From NCBI RefSeq assembly GCF_958298935.1, contig NC_084943.1:11463001-11527000 (forward strand): a stretch of 64,000 nucleotides of DNA, read 5' to 3'. A program made the position numbers and the translations under genes. The notes beneath the pieces are model-generated. The model did not search any database. It saw only the letters and a program-made list of their open reading frames with translations, and was not told the DNA's origin. This document shows, in pieces, positions 55,185 to 64,000 of this stretch; positions within the stretch are counted from its first letter, which is position 1, and each line of letters starts with the position of its first letter. The stretch comes from Phragmites australis (Eukaryota > Streptophyta > Magnoliopsida > Poales > Poaceae).

Positions 55185-56833
55185 GCTTTTGTACTTTTCT
55201 TTTTCTTGGACTTGATGTAAATATGGGAGTGATCCCTCAGAATAGCTGTCCTTTTTTGAATATAATGGAAGCCTTTCTTTGGGGTTGCAATTCGAGTGTT
55301 CTCTTTGATGCTTGATGAAGTCTCTGTTCTTTTCACTTGATGTCCCGAGGAGTACTTAGTCGGACCGAGCCCGACGCCCCCCCGCCCCCCCGAGAACGAA
55401 GTCGCCCCGACCACTCATCGCCCGAGTAGTGAGGCCTTCTTCGCGCGTTCAGCCCCCGAGCCCTCGCGAGTCTGCAGTGGCTAAGTCAAGAGACAAAGGC
55501 ACGAACTTCCTTGCTCGGGAGATAGGTCGAGCCAGCACGGAGCACGCCACAACCAGCGAACGCTTTCCCATTTTGCGACCACTCAAACAGGTAGACCGGA
55601 GACATGTGTGGACGGAAATGCGATCAAGAGTCCCCACGGTTTGGTGGTGCCCGGGCTAGGACGCACCGGACCGAGCACCGACAGCCCGCCCCCAGGGTCT
55701 AGGCTCCCGACCGCTCTTTGCTCGAGCGGTGGTATTAGCCGAGAACCCTAGAGGCTCGGTAGTGCCCGGGGTACTTTTAAGCGGACTGAATACCATGATC
55801 ACCATGAAGGACTTCGGTCAGACATTGCCGTTCATACGGTACACCTTTTGACTGTCCGTTCTGTCGTTCCGGGAAAAGCGGACACGTGGGCAGGGTTTTG
55901 TGCGCGAGGAGACCATCTCGCTGAACAGATTAGAATACGAGGGCCCCGAGGATAACTCGAGAACAATAGATTGCTGAATGTAAATTCATATGACTTTAAC
56001 CACTAATCGGATAGCTGTAAGCGCTCCAAGCTCGGGGTGCCCGGGAACTTGGTTCCTTCGATCAGAGCGCCTGAGCACTAGGAAGTGTGATGGGGAGCCT
56101 GCGGCCAGGCGATCCCGACCACTCATGCCCGAGTGGTAGGACCACCCGAGGACCCCCTAAGCCCAAGCAGTGACCTGGGCACTGAGGCCCTCGCGGTCGA
56201 GCTGCTTTTGTTCTTGGTTGTTGATCTGCAACTTAAGAAAATAGGGAAAGCTTCTTTGTTTGGTGCGCTCTGTTAGTGCGGTACTCATCATAGATTGCTC
56301 TCGTTTTTGACCCGAGACCTCTCGAATACCCGGACCGACGAACCATGCAGGCAGAGGCATAACCGAGAGGTCCTATGGTTTGGTGGCACCCGGGAATGAC
56401 AGACCAGACCGAGCACCGACAGCCCGCCCCCGGGGTCTAGGCTCCGCAATACTCTTTGCTCGAGCGATAGGATTACCCGAGAACCCCAGGGGCTCGGTGA
56501 TGCCCGGGGCACTGCCACGACACCGAACACCACAGCCTACCACGACAGACATAGGTCAGTGGCAACTGCCTACGCGCATACCGATCGAGATTCTTTTATC
56601 AACGGGGAAAATGAGAGAGCAAGTTTTTCTCGCACAATCGAGCATCTCACCAGACAGATTAAACATATGGATTCCAGAAAAAGCAAAATTTGAAATAAGA
56701 ACTGGAAAATAATAACATATATATTGACAATTTTTTACAAGACTGGGTGACTTACCCGGTTAGTGGTAGCCCCCGGCCAACTTGGGCAGGTGTGGAGCCC
56801 CCGGCCTGGTTGGCCCGAGCACATACATGCCAC
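55185..56833. other. Spacer between pol and antisense gene of element F, with a duplicated block
   Basis: No coding sequence is supported. A block of about 280 bp at 55620-55900 is repeated, diverged, at 56365-56640. Shared stretches include CGAGCACCGACAGCCCGCCC, GGTCTAGGCTCC, CTCTTTGCTCGAGCG and GGCTCGGT. Convergent transcripts from pol and the antisense gene would end in or near this spacer. Confidence 0.65.
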
Positions 56834-57777
56834 CTACGGATAGAACTTACGTAGATGCTCGATGTTCCACACATTGGGGAGCGGCTGCCCGTCCTCTGCA
56901 GCCAACCGAAAAGAGCCTTCTCGCGGGACACCGATCACGGTAAAGGGGCCTTCCCACATAGGGGATAGTTTATTCCTTCCTTCGCGCGATTGGACGCGTC
57001 GGAGAACTAGATCCCCCACCTCGAGAGACTGGGCCCGAATATGGCGCTGATGATAGCGCCGCAGGATTTGCTGGTAGCGGGCTGCTCAGACAGCAGCACA
57101 CCGCCGGCGCTCTTCCAAGTAGTTGACGTCGTCGCACCTTCGCTGTTCCTGTTTGCCTTCGGAGTAGGCATGCACCCGAGGGGAGCCAAGAGTGAGCTCG
57201 GAGGGGAGGACCGCCTCAGCACCGTACACAAGGAAGAAAGGAGTCTCCCCGGTAGCGCGACTTGGCGTGATCTGATTGGCCCATAGCACAGTAGGCAGCT
57301 TTCGATCCACCCTTTCCCGTGCTTTGCGAGCACGTTGTAGGTCCGGGTTTTGAGCCCCTTCAGTATCTCAGCATTGGCACGCTTGACCTGCCCATTGCTC
57401 CAAGGATGAGCGACGGAGACGAAGAAGAGCATGATGCTGAGGTCCTCGCAATAGTCCCCGAACAGGGCACTGGTGAACTGAGTGCCATTGTCAGTGATGA
57501 TCCGGTTCAGGACGCCGAAGCGACTTGTTATACCGTGGATGAACTGAAGCGCCGTGTTCTTGGTCACCTTGACAACTAGAACCGCCTCCGGCCACTTGGT
57601 AAACTTGTCGATGGCGACGTAGAGGTACTCGTAGCCCCCGATTGCTCGGGGGAATGGACCCAGAATGTCCAGCCCCCAGACCGCGAAGGGCCATGACAAG
57701 GGGATGGTTTGAAGAGCCTGAGCTAGCTGGTGAATCTGCTTTGCATGGAATTGGCATGCCCTACAGCGCCGAACCAA
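56834..57777 (-). pseudogene. Integrase of element F, catalytic glutamate replaced
   Basis: CRACQFHAKQIH is the end of the zinc-binding domain. The core has GLDILGPFP (first Asp), IITDNGTQFTS (second Asp) and HPWSNGQVKRANAEILKG. In relatives this last stretch reads NGQVERANAEI, so the third catalytic residue is Lys instead of Glu. A frameshift near 57300-57370 leads to TPSRATGETPFFLVYGAEAVLP and TLGSPRVHAYSE. After another break the C-terminal domain reads MGDLVLRRVQSREGRNKLSPMWEGPF and ends at NVWNIEHLRKFYP (stop about 56834). The Glu-to-Lys change needs one G-to-A transition. Confidence 0.85.
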
Positions 57778-57873
57778 CTTGGAAGCATCCTGGAGAGCTG
57801 TAGGCCAGTAGAAGCCTTGCCGGTAGGCCTTCCCAACCAGCGTACAGAATGATGCATGGCCACCGCACTCGCC

Positions 57874-59230
57874 CTAGTGGATCTCAGCGAGAAGCTCGCC
57901 GCCTTCTACCCGGGTGATGCATTTCAGGAGGACACCGCCTGCGTCGCGCCGGTAGAGACCCCCGTCTACTATGGCATAGCGTTTGGACTGCCGAGCAATT
58001 CTTTTGGCAGAGGCATCATCCCCAGGGAGGAACTTTTCTTTCAAGTACCCTCGGATCTCGTCCATCCACGAGGCATCTTGAGAACTGCCAGCAAGCACAG
58101 CGCACTCGCCGGGCGACGGCACCCTGTCGGGGCTTCCCACTGAGGGCACCGCCGGGGTCCCCTGAACTAGGCTCGAGGTTTCCCCTTCGTCCTGTTCGGT
58201 AGGCAGGACGGAAGGCCGTGTGAGCCTTTCTTCAAAGACTCCGGCAGGGACGCGCGCACGGGAAGAGGCCAGGCGAGAAAGGTCATCGGCCAGAGCGTTG
58301 TCGCGGCGAGAGATGTACTGCAGCTCCAGGCCGTCGAAGTGCCTCTCGAGCTTCCTGACTTCCACCACGTATGCCGCCATTTGAGGATCCGTGCACTGGT
58401 ACTCCTTCGACACCTGGTTGACCACCAGTTGGGAGTCTCCCTTGACCAGGAGGCGACGAATCCCGAGGCCCACCGCGGCGCGAAGGCCAGCGATGAGGCC
58501 CTCATATTCCGCCATGTTGTTGGTTGCTCGGAACTGCAACTGCACGACGTACCGGAGTTCTTCACCCGTTGGGGAGGTGAGAACCACTCCGGCCCCCGCG
58601 GCATTCAGCGTTAGGGAACCGTCGAAGTGCATTATCCAGTACCTGGGCGCATTGTGCCCGGGATAGGCGCAGATTTCTTCTTGGTCGATCTGGGGGACGG
58701 GCTTCCACTCTTCCACAAAGTCAGAGAGCGCTTGACTTTTGATCGCCTGGCGGCTGACAAAGAGCAGATCGAACTCCGCCAGCTCCACCGCCCACTTGAC
58801 GATGCGCCCAGTGCCTTCTCAATTCTGGAGAATCGGCTCCTATGGACACGTGGTAACCACCGAGACCTTGTGCGCCTGGAAGCAGTGGTGCAGCTTCCGG
58901 GAAGCAACGAGCACGGCATAGAGCAGCTTCTGGGCTTGGGGGTACCTTGTCTTGGTGTCTCGGAGGACTCCACTAACGAAGTACACCGGTCGCTGCACGC
59001 GGCAAGCCAGGACTGCGGCCTCGCCCGAGGGCTTGTCACAGCCCCCGAGCTCGGCGGTGTGGTCGGGGCTGGCCGAGTGCTCGGGCTCGACTCCCTGGTC
59101 GGGAGGAGCCAAGTGCTCGGGCTCGACCCCCTACTTGGAGGGATCCGAGAGGACTGGGGAGTGCCCGAGGACGACCGGGAGCTGGGACCCAGCACCTTGC
59201 CCCGAGCACTCATCGCGCTTCACCACCAGT
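57874..59230 (-). pseudogene. RNase H region of element F (Ty3-type plus second, cellular-type RNase H)
   Basis: A frameshift near 59220 separates it from RT. The Ty3-type RNase H end reads [23 protein letters not shown] stop near 58840 follows, then KWAVELAEFDLLFVSRQAIKSQALSDFVEEW. The second RNase H shows its four acidic residues: MHFDGSLTL (58625), NMAEYEGLIAGLR (58510), VKGDSQLVVN (58440) and RRDNALADDLSRLAS (58280). A linker leads to YLKEKFLPGDDASAKRIARQSKRYAI and YRRDAGGVLLKCIT, the start of the integrase region. Two RNase H domains identify the Tat lineage. The last frame closes at 57874, where another lesion separates it from the integrase. Confidence 0.82.
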
Positions 59231-59231
59231 A

Positions 59232-60281
59232 CTATGCTACGACCTGAGGAGTGGCCGAGACGTAGAGCAATAGTGGCTCGCCCTTAGAGGGGGCCACCAG
59301 TACGGGTGACGAGGTGAGATATTTCAAGTCGCGGAAGGCCTGCTCGGCCTCCGGCGTCCAGTCAAAGTGACCGGTCTTCTTCATGAGTTTGAAGAGGGGG
59401 AGTCCTCGCTCCCCGAGCTTGGAGATGAAGCGCCCAAGGGCCTCCATGCTGCCGGCGAGGCGCTGAACTTCCTTGAGTCGAGCCGGGGTTCGCATCTGCT
59501 TGATGGCCCGGATCTTCTCTAGGTTGGCCTCGATCCCTCGGCTAGAGACCAAGAAACCGAGGAGCTTGCCCGCCGGGACCCTGAAAACACACTTCTCGGG
59601 GTTGAGCTTCAAGCGGGTAGTGCGGAGACTGTTGAAAGTCTCGGCTAGATCTTCAAGCAGGGTGGCGCAGTCTCGGGATTTGACCACGAGATCGTCGATG
59701 TAGGCCTCGATGTTGCTGCCAACCTGCGAGTCAAGGGTAATACGCATAGTGCGCTGGGAAGAGGACCCAGCGTTGCACAAACCGAACGGCATCGATACAT
59801 AGCAATAAGTCCCCACCGGAGTGGTAAAAGAAGTTTTTTCTTCATCCTCTATGGCCATGCGAATTTGATGATAACCAGAGTTTGCATCTAAAAAACACAA
59901 AAGATCGCACCCCGCGGTTGCATCTACAATCTGATCTATACGGGGTAAAGGAAAAGGATCTTTTAGGCAAGCCTTGTTTAAGTCGGTGTAGTCGACGCAC
60001 AAGCGGAGCTTGCTATTGGCCTTCGGGACGATGACTGGGTTTCCCAGCCACTCGGGGTGGAGGACTTCTCGGATGAAGTCGGCGTCAAGGAGGTTACTTA
60101 CTTGCTCCCGGATGAACTCCTGGCGCTCGGGCGCCTGCCGCCGGACTTTTTGCTTCACCGGCCGTGCGTCCGGGCACACAGCCAGGTGGTGCTCGATCAC
60201 CTCCCTAGGGATCCCGGGCATATCGGACGGCTGCCATGCAAACACGTCGACATTAGCCCAGAGGAAGGCGACTAGCGTGCT
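59232..60281 (-). pseudogene. Reverse transcriptase of element F
   Basis: After TAG at 60282-60284 the same frame reads STLVAFLWANVDVFAWQPSDMPGIP and then the RT domain. Visible motifs are [65 protein letters not shown] and MPFGLCNAG. The catalytic YIDDLVVKS is near 59690, followed by GFLVSSRGIEANLEKI. The domain is complete and open over 338 codons. It ends in the connection region (PLFKLMKKTGHFDWTPEAEQAF) at a frame break near 59232. The nonsense codon at 60282 is consistent with CAG to TAG. Confidence 0.87.
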
Positions 60282-60284
60282 TTC

Positions 60285-60872
60285 CTATTTGCCGCCCAGG
60301 TCACCGCCAATTCGGATGACTTGGGAAGTGTCTTCGCCCACCACGACCTCCTTCGTAGGAACAGAGGCGTCGGCAGCGAGTCGGGGTTTGGATGAAGAGA
60401 GTCCCGGGCCCCCTGGACGACCTTCGACCTCGGCCCGAACTGAGACCAAGGCCGAGTATAACTGCTCGGCGCAGGAGACAGCACTGCCGGTCTCGGCGGA
60501 CACTGAGATGGGGCCCGCTGGGCCCGGCATCTTGACCGTGAGGTACGCGTAGTGGGTGACCACCATGAACCGAGCAAGCTCTGGTCTCCCGAGGATGGCG
60601 TTGTAGGGGAGGAGCTCCACGACGTCGAAGATGACGTTCTCCGTCCGGAAGTTGTCCCGGCTCCCGAATGTCACGGGCAGCTTGACCTGCCCGAGGGGTA
60701 GGGAGTGCCCGGGTGTCACCCCATAAAAGGGGAGCGATGGCTTTAGGCGCCTGGAGGGCACCTGCAGCTTCTTGAAGGCTTCCCGGGAAAGGAGGTTCAG
60801 GCCTGCACCCCTGTCCATCAACACCCTGCTGACCTTTACGTTGTAGATGGTGGGGGACACTACCTGGGGTAG
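60285..60872 (-). pseudogene. Protease region of element F
   Basis: The frame continues from gag after TGA at 60870-60872. It reads MSPTIYNVKVSRVLMDRGAGLNLLS, where Tat proteases have DGGAG or D(S/T)GA. Here the residue after the catalytic Asp is Arg, a likely loss of function. FGSRDNFRTENVIFDVVELLPYNAILGRPELARFM is the usual second half of the domain. A Pro/Ser-rich linker to RT ends at GGDLGGK before TAG 60282-60284. Confidence 0.8.
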
Positions 60873-62807
60873 TCACCCCACGCCTGCAGTACTAGCAGGG
60901 TGGTCGGCCAGGCTGAACATGATCGGGGCGTCTGACCACATCAGGGGCCTTGTGGCCTCTTCGCTCATGGTCGCCGAGCACACCTCGCGCCGCATGGTCT
61001 TGACGCTGCGGCGGGAGGACGGCGTGTACGCACCCCCGTCGATGAAGGTGACGGTGTGCTCAGGCTCCTGGAAGCCGAGCTCTTGGTTGTTGGGGGCGAC
61101 TCTGTCGTCGCCGCCCCTGCGGGGCTCCTCGCGGGCCCTCTGGCGCTGCTCGATGAAGCCTTTGACCGTGCGGCACTCCGTGAGGTCATGCCACTTGGTA
61201 TGGTGGATCTGGCACCACTTCCCTGGCTCAGGCCTCGCGGGAGCGGGGGCCCTTGCAGGAGCGGGGGCCCTTGCAGGAGCGGGAGCCCTTGCAGGAGCCG
61301 AAGCCCTAGGAGGGGCTCGGGCCGGAGCCCTCGCGGGCGCGGGGCGTCTGTCGGTGGCCGCTCGGTGTGCTGGCCAGCGGTCGAGTTCCTGGGCTGGCCC
61401 ATGGGTGGGGCCTTGGGCTGGCTCGACGGGGATAGCCTCGCGCCTCCTTCTCTTCTTCTTTTCCCGCCTATCAGAGCAGGAAGGACCTGGTTGATCGAAG
61501 GCGGGATGCTCAGGGCGCGGGACATGCCATGCCTGAGCTTCCACCGCCTTGGCACACTTATCGGCCAGCGCAAAGAGTTCCGCGGTGGTTTCGACCTCGT
61601 GCGTGCCCAACTTCTCGAGCATCCGCTCATCGCGGACACCCTGCCGGAACGCGACGATGAGAGCGTGGGGGGTTATCCTCGGGATGGTATTGCGGACCTG
61701 GCTGAAGCATTGTATGAAGTGCCGCAGCGTTTCCCCCTCCTGCTGTTTGACGGCGTGGAGGTCGCACTCCAGGCCGGGGCGCGTGAATGTGCCCTGAAAG
61801 TTTGCCACAAACTGGTGGCAGAGATCATCCCAGGAGCCGATGAATCCTGGGGGTAAGTTCATAATCCAAGAGCGGGCAGAGCCTCTCAAGGCAACATGGA
61901 AATAGTTGGCCATCACCTTTTCACTGCCGCCAGCCGCTTGGACAGCAGTGGTGTAGATTTGGAGGAACTCGACGGGGTCGATGGACCCGTCGTACTTCTC
62001 CGGCAGTTCTGGCCGGAACTTGGTGGGCCATTTAACCCGGGGGAGCTCGCTGGTGAAGGCACGACAGCCTGTGCCGTACCCTGCTGTGCGGGCCGCGCCC
62101 TTGGGTGGTGAACGCCGGCGAGCCGAGGAGCCCCGGCAGTCATGGGCCGGCAAGGAGGAGGCCTGGTCCTCGGCTTCGGCCTCATGCCGGGTCTCGCGTT
62201 GGCGCTCGAGGGTAACGCGCGCATCTTCGACGGCCCTCCGCTCATTGAGGTGCAAGCGGAGGTCCTAAGCTCCGGTAGTGGCCAGGGGGGCGGCACTCCG
62301 CTTGGAGGCCCCCCGACCAGTTCGACCGCCACTTGATGATGGGATGATTTTAGCTGCGCCGCAGTGGGAGGTGGCGCGAGAACTCTCGGCCACCTGGCGG
62401 TGAGCCGTGCCGACCAAGGCGGCCACCTCCTGGAGCCAGCGGCTTTCTGGGGTTTCCCCCGTCGCCTGGACTGGCGGGTGCCTCAGGAGAGCTTGCGTCG
62501 CAAGCAGCGCACTCCCAAGACTGGCCTCACCGAAGGCGAGCCTACGCCGCAACGACGCCCGATGTTGTCCAGACGTGGATCTGGCGGCAGGAGTTTCTGC
62601 CACCTGCTGAGGGTTAGGCGGTGCGCTAGCAACGGCGGCGGCCGCCCTGTTGGGCCCAGCGCTATGGTCCCCCTGAGAGGGGAGCGTCATGCGTGCGGAC
62701 TGTGGCCGCTGCTGACATGCAGCAGCGACTGGGGCCTCCTGCGCGAGGGGCTCCATTTCCTCACTGGAGTTGGAGCCGGTGCGCCGGAGACATTGGCCTC
62801 CTGCCAT
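60873..62807 (-). pseudogene. Gag of element F with one nonsense codon
   Basis: The likely start is ATG 62807 (MAGGQCLRRTGSNSSEEMEPL). One TAG at 62262-62264 interrupts the frame, which then stays open to TGA 60870-60872. The Retrotrans_gag domain lies at about 62060-61600 (KFRPELPEKYDGSIDPVEFL, YFHVALRGSARSWIMNLPP, LCHQFVANFQGTF, LRHFIQCFSQVRNTIP). An Ala/Pro/Arg tandem stretch (APAPARAPAPARAP, 61225-61345) follows, then a single zinc-binding-like segment CQIHHTKWHDLTEC (about 61165-61215). A protease-leading tail ends it (TVTFIDGGAYTPSSRR, FSLADHP). Gag and protease were once one ORF. Confidence 0.83.
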
Positions 62808-62850
62808 TTTTTCTGCAGGAAAAAAAGAAACAAACAAATTCAGGGATGCA

Positions 62851-62870
62851 CCCCCCCACCTGGCGCGCCA
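62851..62870 (-). other. Primer binding site of element F
   Basis: The minus strand reads TGGCGCGCCAGGTGGGGGGG, two bases after the LTR end. It differs from the initiator tRNA-Met PBS of the other elements. I do not assign the tRNA. Confidence 0.7.
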
Positions 62871-62872
62871 GA

Positions 62873-64000
62873 TGTCGAAGGGTGAACTCCTATCGCAGGG
62901 ATCCTGAGGGACCCATTTTTGAGATTCGGCCGGGGGATGATTCTTAATATGTTTGCGGGAGAAATAAATGGATGTGAATGCGATGGCAGGAGGAATGATC
63001 TAATGCAGAACGCAGTAAATGCATTGGAGGGATTTTTAGATAGGTTCGGGCCGCACTGAGCATAATACCCTACTTCTGTGTGGATGCTATAAATGCCCTA
63101 AGAATGTCTCTCAGGAATGTTGCTGGTTACAAGAATGTTTGTTTATCCTAGAGCTTCGGGCTCCTTGTTCTTCGGTGGTCTCAGCTTCTATGCTTGTACG
63201 AAGATGTTCTTTGGTCTCTGAGCAAGTGTCTCTGAGAGGTGTCTGAGAGTTCGAGCGCCTTCAAAAATCAACTGACTCAACCCAACTTGTCTTTGTCCGT
63301 ACTCCTCGGCTCCTTAAATACTCACCGGCGATAGCGTGCCCCGAAAGGGAGGGCACGAGTTCCAAGGTGCCATAAATGGAAAGACGGTCATCATGGCCTC
63401 TGCACGAAGTGACGGGGGGTTGATAACGCGGCCCCCCGCCCGGTCTTCGGTCGTCATGATGGTGCTGGCAACGGGCGCCGTGGAGAGGGCCCACCGGGCA
63501 GCTGCAGAGCGGCCTGGCGTGCCCTTTCGGTCTCGGTAGGCGGGGCACCTCGGGCCTTGCGACGCTATCCCGAAGCGCGCCGGATGACGTGGGATGGGAC
63601 CCGTGCATTAAATGTCCCCATGCCCTTCTACCAGAATATGGCAGGGATTGACACCGAGCGTGGTGGGAGCAGTTGGAGGTGACAGGCCACGCGCGCTCTT
63701 AAATGCAGCATCGGGCCTTTCACAGGCTGACACCTCACCGCTGGACCCTTGTGGGGGCCACCGACGAAGGGCTTCTTGGGCTGTCAGGGAACGAGCGCTC
63801 GGGGGTCACTGTTCACCTCCCCGAGCACTCTCTCCCAGAAAACGCCCTCTCTTGGCCCTCGGAGAACCGAGTGCTCGGGGGCCACTGCTCACGGCCCCGA
63901 GCACTCTCTCCTGGAATTGACTGTTCGGATCCTCGGGGAACCGTGTGCTCTGTGGCCGCTGTTCGCAGCCCTGAGCACTCTCTCCTGGAACTACCTTCCT
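62873..64000 (-). repeat. 5' LTR of element F (partial, 1128 bp in window)
   Basis: It starts TGTCGAAGGGTGAACTCC and follows the 3' LTR with scattered substitutions. It lacks a short segment present at about 50950-50975. It runs off the right edge within the hairpin array. Confidence 0.9.

Larger units (their letters stand above)
50289..64000 (-). mobile_element. Element F: Tat-lineage Ty3/gypsy retrotransposon with an extra antisense gene (right end outside window)
   Basis: The 3' LTR is 50289-51615. An opposite-strand gene follows (52151-55184), then a 1.6-kb spacer, integrase, RNase H, RT, protease and gag (56834-62807), PBS and a partial 5' LTR (62873-64000). Dual RNase H and an extra ORF between pol and the 3' LTR are hallmarks of the Tat lineage (Grande/RIRE2/Cinful-type elements). 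The two LTRs differ at about 20 positions in their first 330 bases plus an indel, so F is clearly older than B, C and G. It lies in E2. Its left flank is GCCAT; the right TSD is out of view. Confidence 0.88.

Noticed and set aside
61056..61856. A 266-codon plus-strand ORF in the gag region of F
   Set aside because: It is the shadow of the GC-rich gag on the other strand, with no domain and biased composition. The recognisable Retrotrans_gag domain is on the minus strand.

Overview
The window is repeat-rich plant DNA, almost certainly from a grass and probably a panicoid. I infer this from the element families, from PBSs complementary to plant initiator tRNA-Met, and from GC-rich LTRs with plant TATA boxes. 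I see no intact host gene. About nine tenths of the window can be assigned to nested transposable elements, so a left-to-right reading only makes sense as a stack of insertions.

Left block (1-20391). A Tat-lineage Ty3/gypsy integrase fragment (1-678, minus) was hit by element A, an old Ty3/gypsy chromovirus on the plus strand (5' LTR 679-1585, decayed gag-pol 2863-6011). Two further minus-strand chromoviruses landed in A's RNase H/integrase region only 42 bp apart. B (6012-13433, 892-bp LTRs, TSD CCAAG) has a single nonsense codon. C (13476-20391, 669-bp LTRs, near-identical) has one nonsense codon and one frameshift. C has no target-site duplication and the rest of A is missing beyond it, which points to recombination or deletion.

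Middle block (20392-38592). A truncated LTR (H, 20392-20936) lies inside a decayed Maximus/SIRE-type Copia element D (minus; pieces 20937-21135 and 31965-38592, with a 2-kb 5' LTR full of small palindromes). D was also hit by E, a roughly 3.2-kb solo LTR (21136-31964, TSD CCGTT). E was in turn hit by G, an intact-looking chromovirus (23724-31378, 918-bp LTRs, TSD ATAGG, one uninterrupted gag-pol of about 1659 aa). A, B, C and G all run their gag-pol ORF through the polypurine tract into the 3' LTR, as known for centromeric CRM elements. I therefore call them CRM-like. Four of them within 31 kb would fit a centromeric or pericentromeric location.

Right block (38593-64000). There is a short GRF-zinc-finger-like gene remnant with a plant TATA box (39050-39509), then a truncated E-family LTR (E3, minus), then a decayed CACTA (En/Spm-type) transposon with TNP2-like and Transposase_24-like coding regions (41366-46933). 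This was hit by E2, an E-family LTR (46934-50288). E2 was hit by F, a Tat-lineage Ty3/gypsy element (50289 to beyond the window). F carries gag, protease, RT, dual RNase H and integrase on the minus strand. It also carries an extra opposite-strand gene (52151-55184) with its own TATA box and an apparent intron.

The most interesting points are the double-coded PPT/LTR start in the chromoviruses, the promoter-plus-intron antisense gene in F, the TSD-less element C, the non-canonical LTR termini of B and G, and the hairpin or palindrome arrays inside the LTRs of F and D. All family assignments come from reading motifs and domain order, without database searches.
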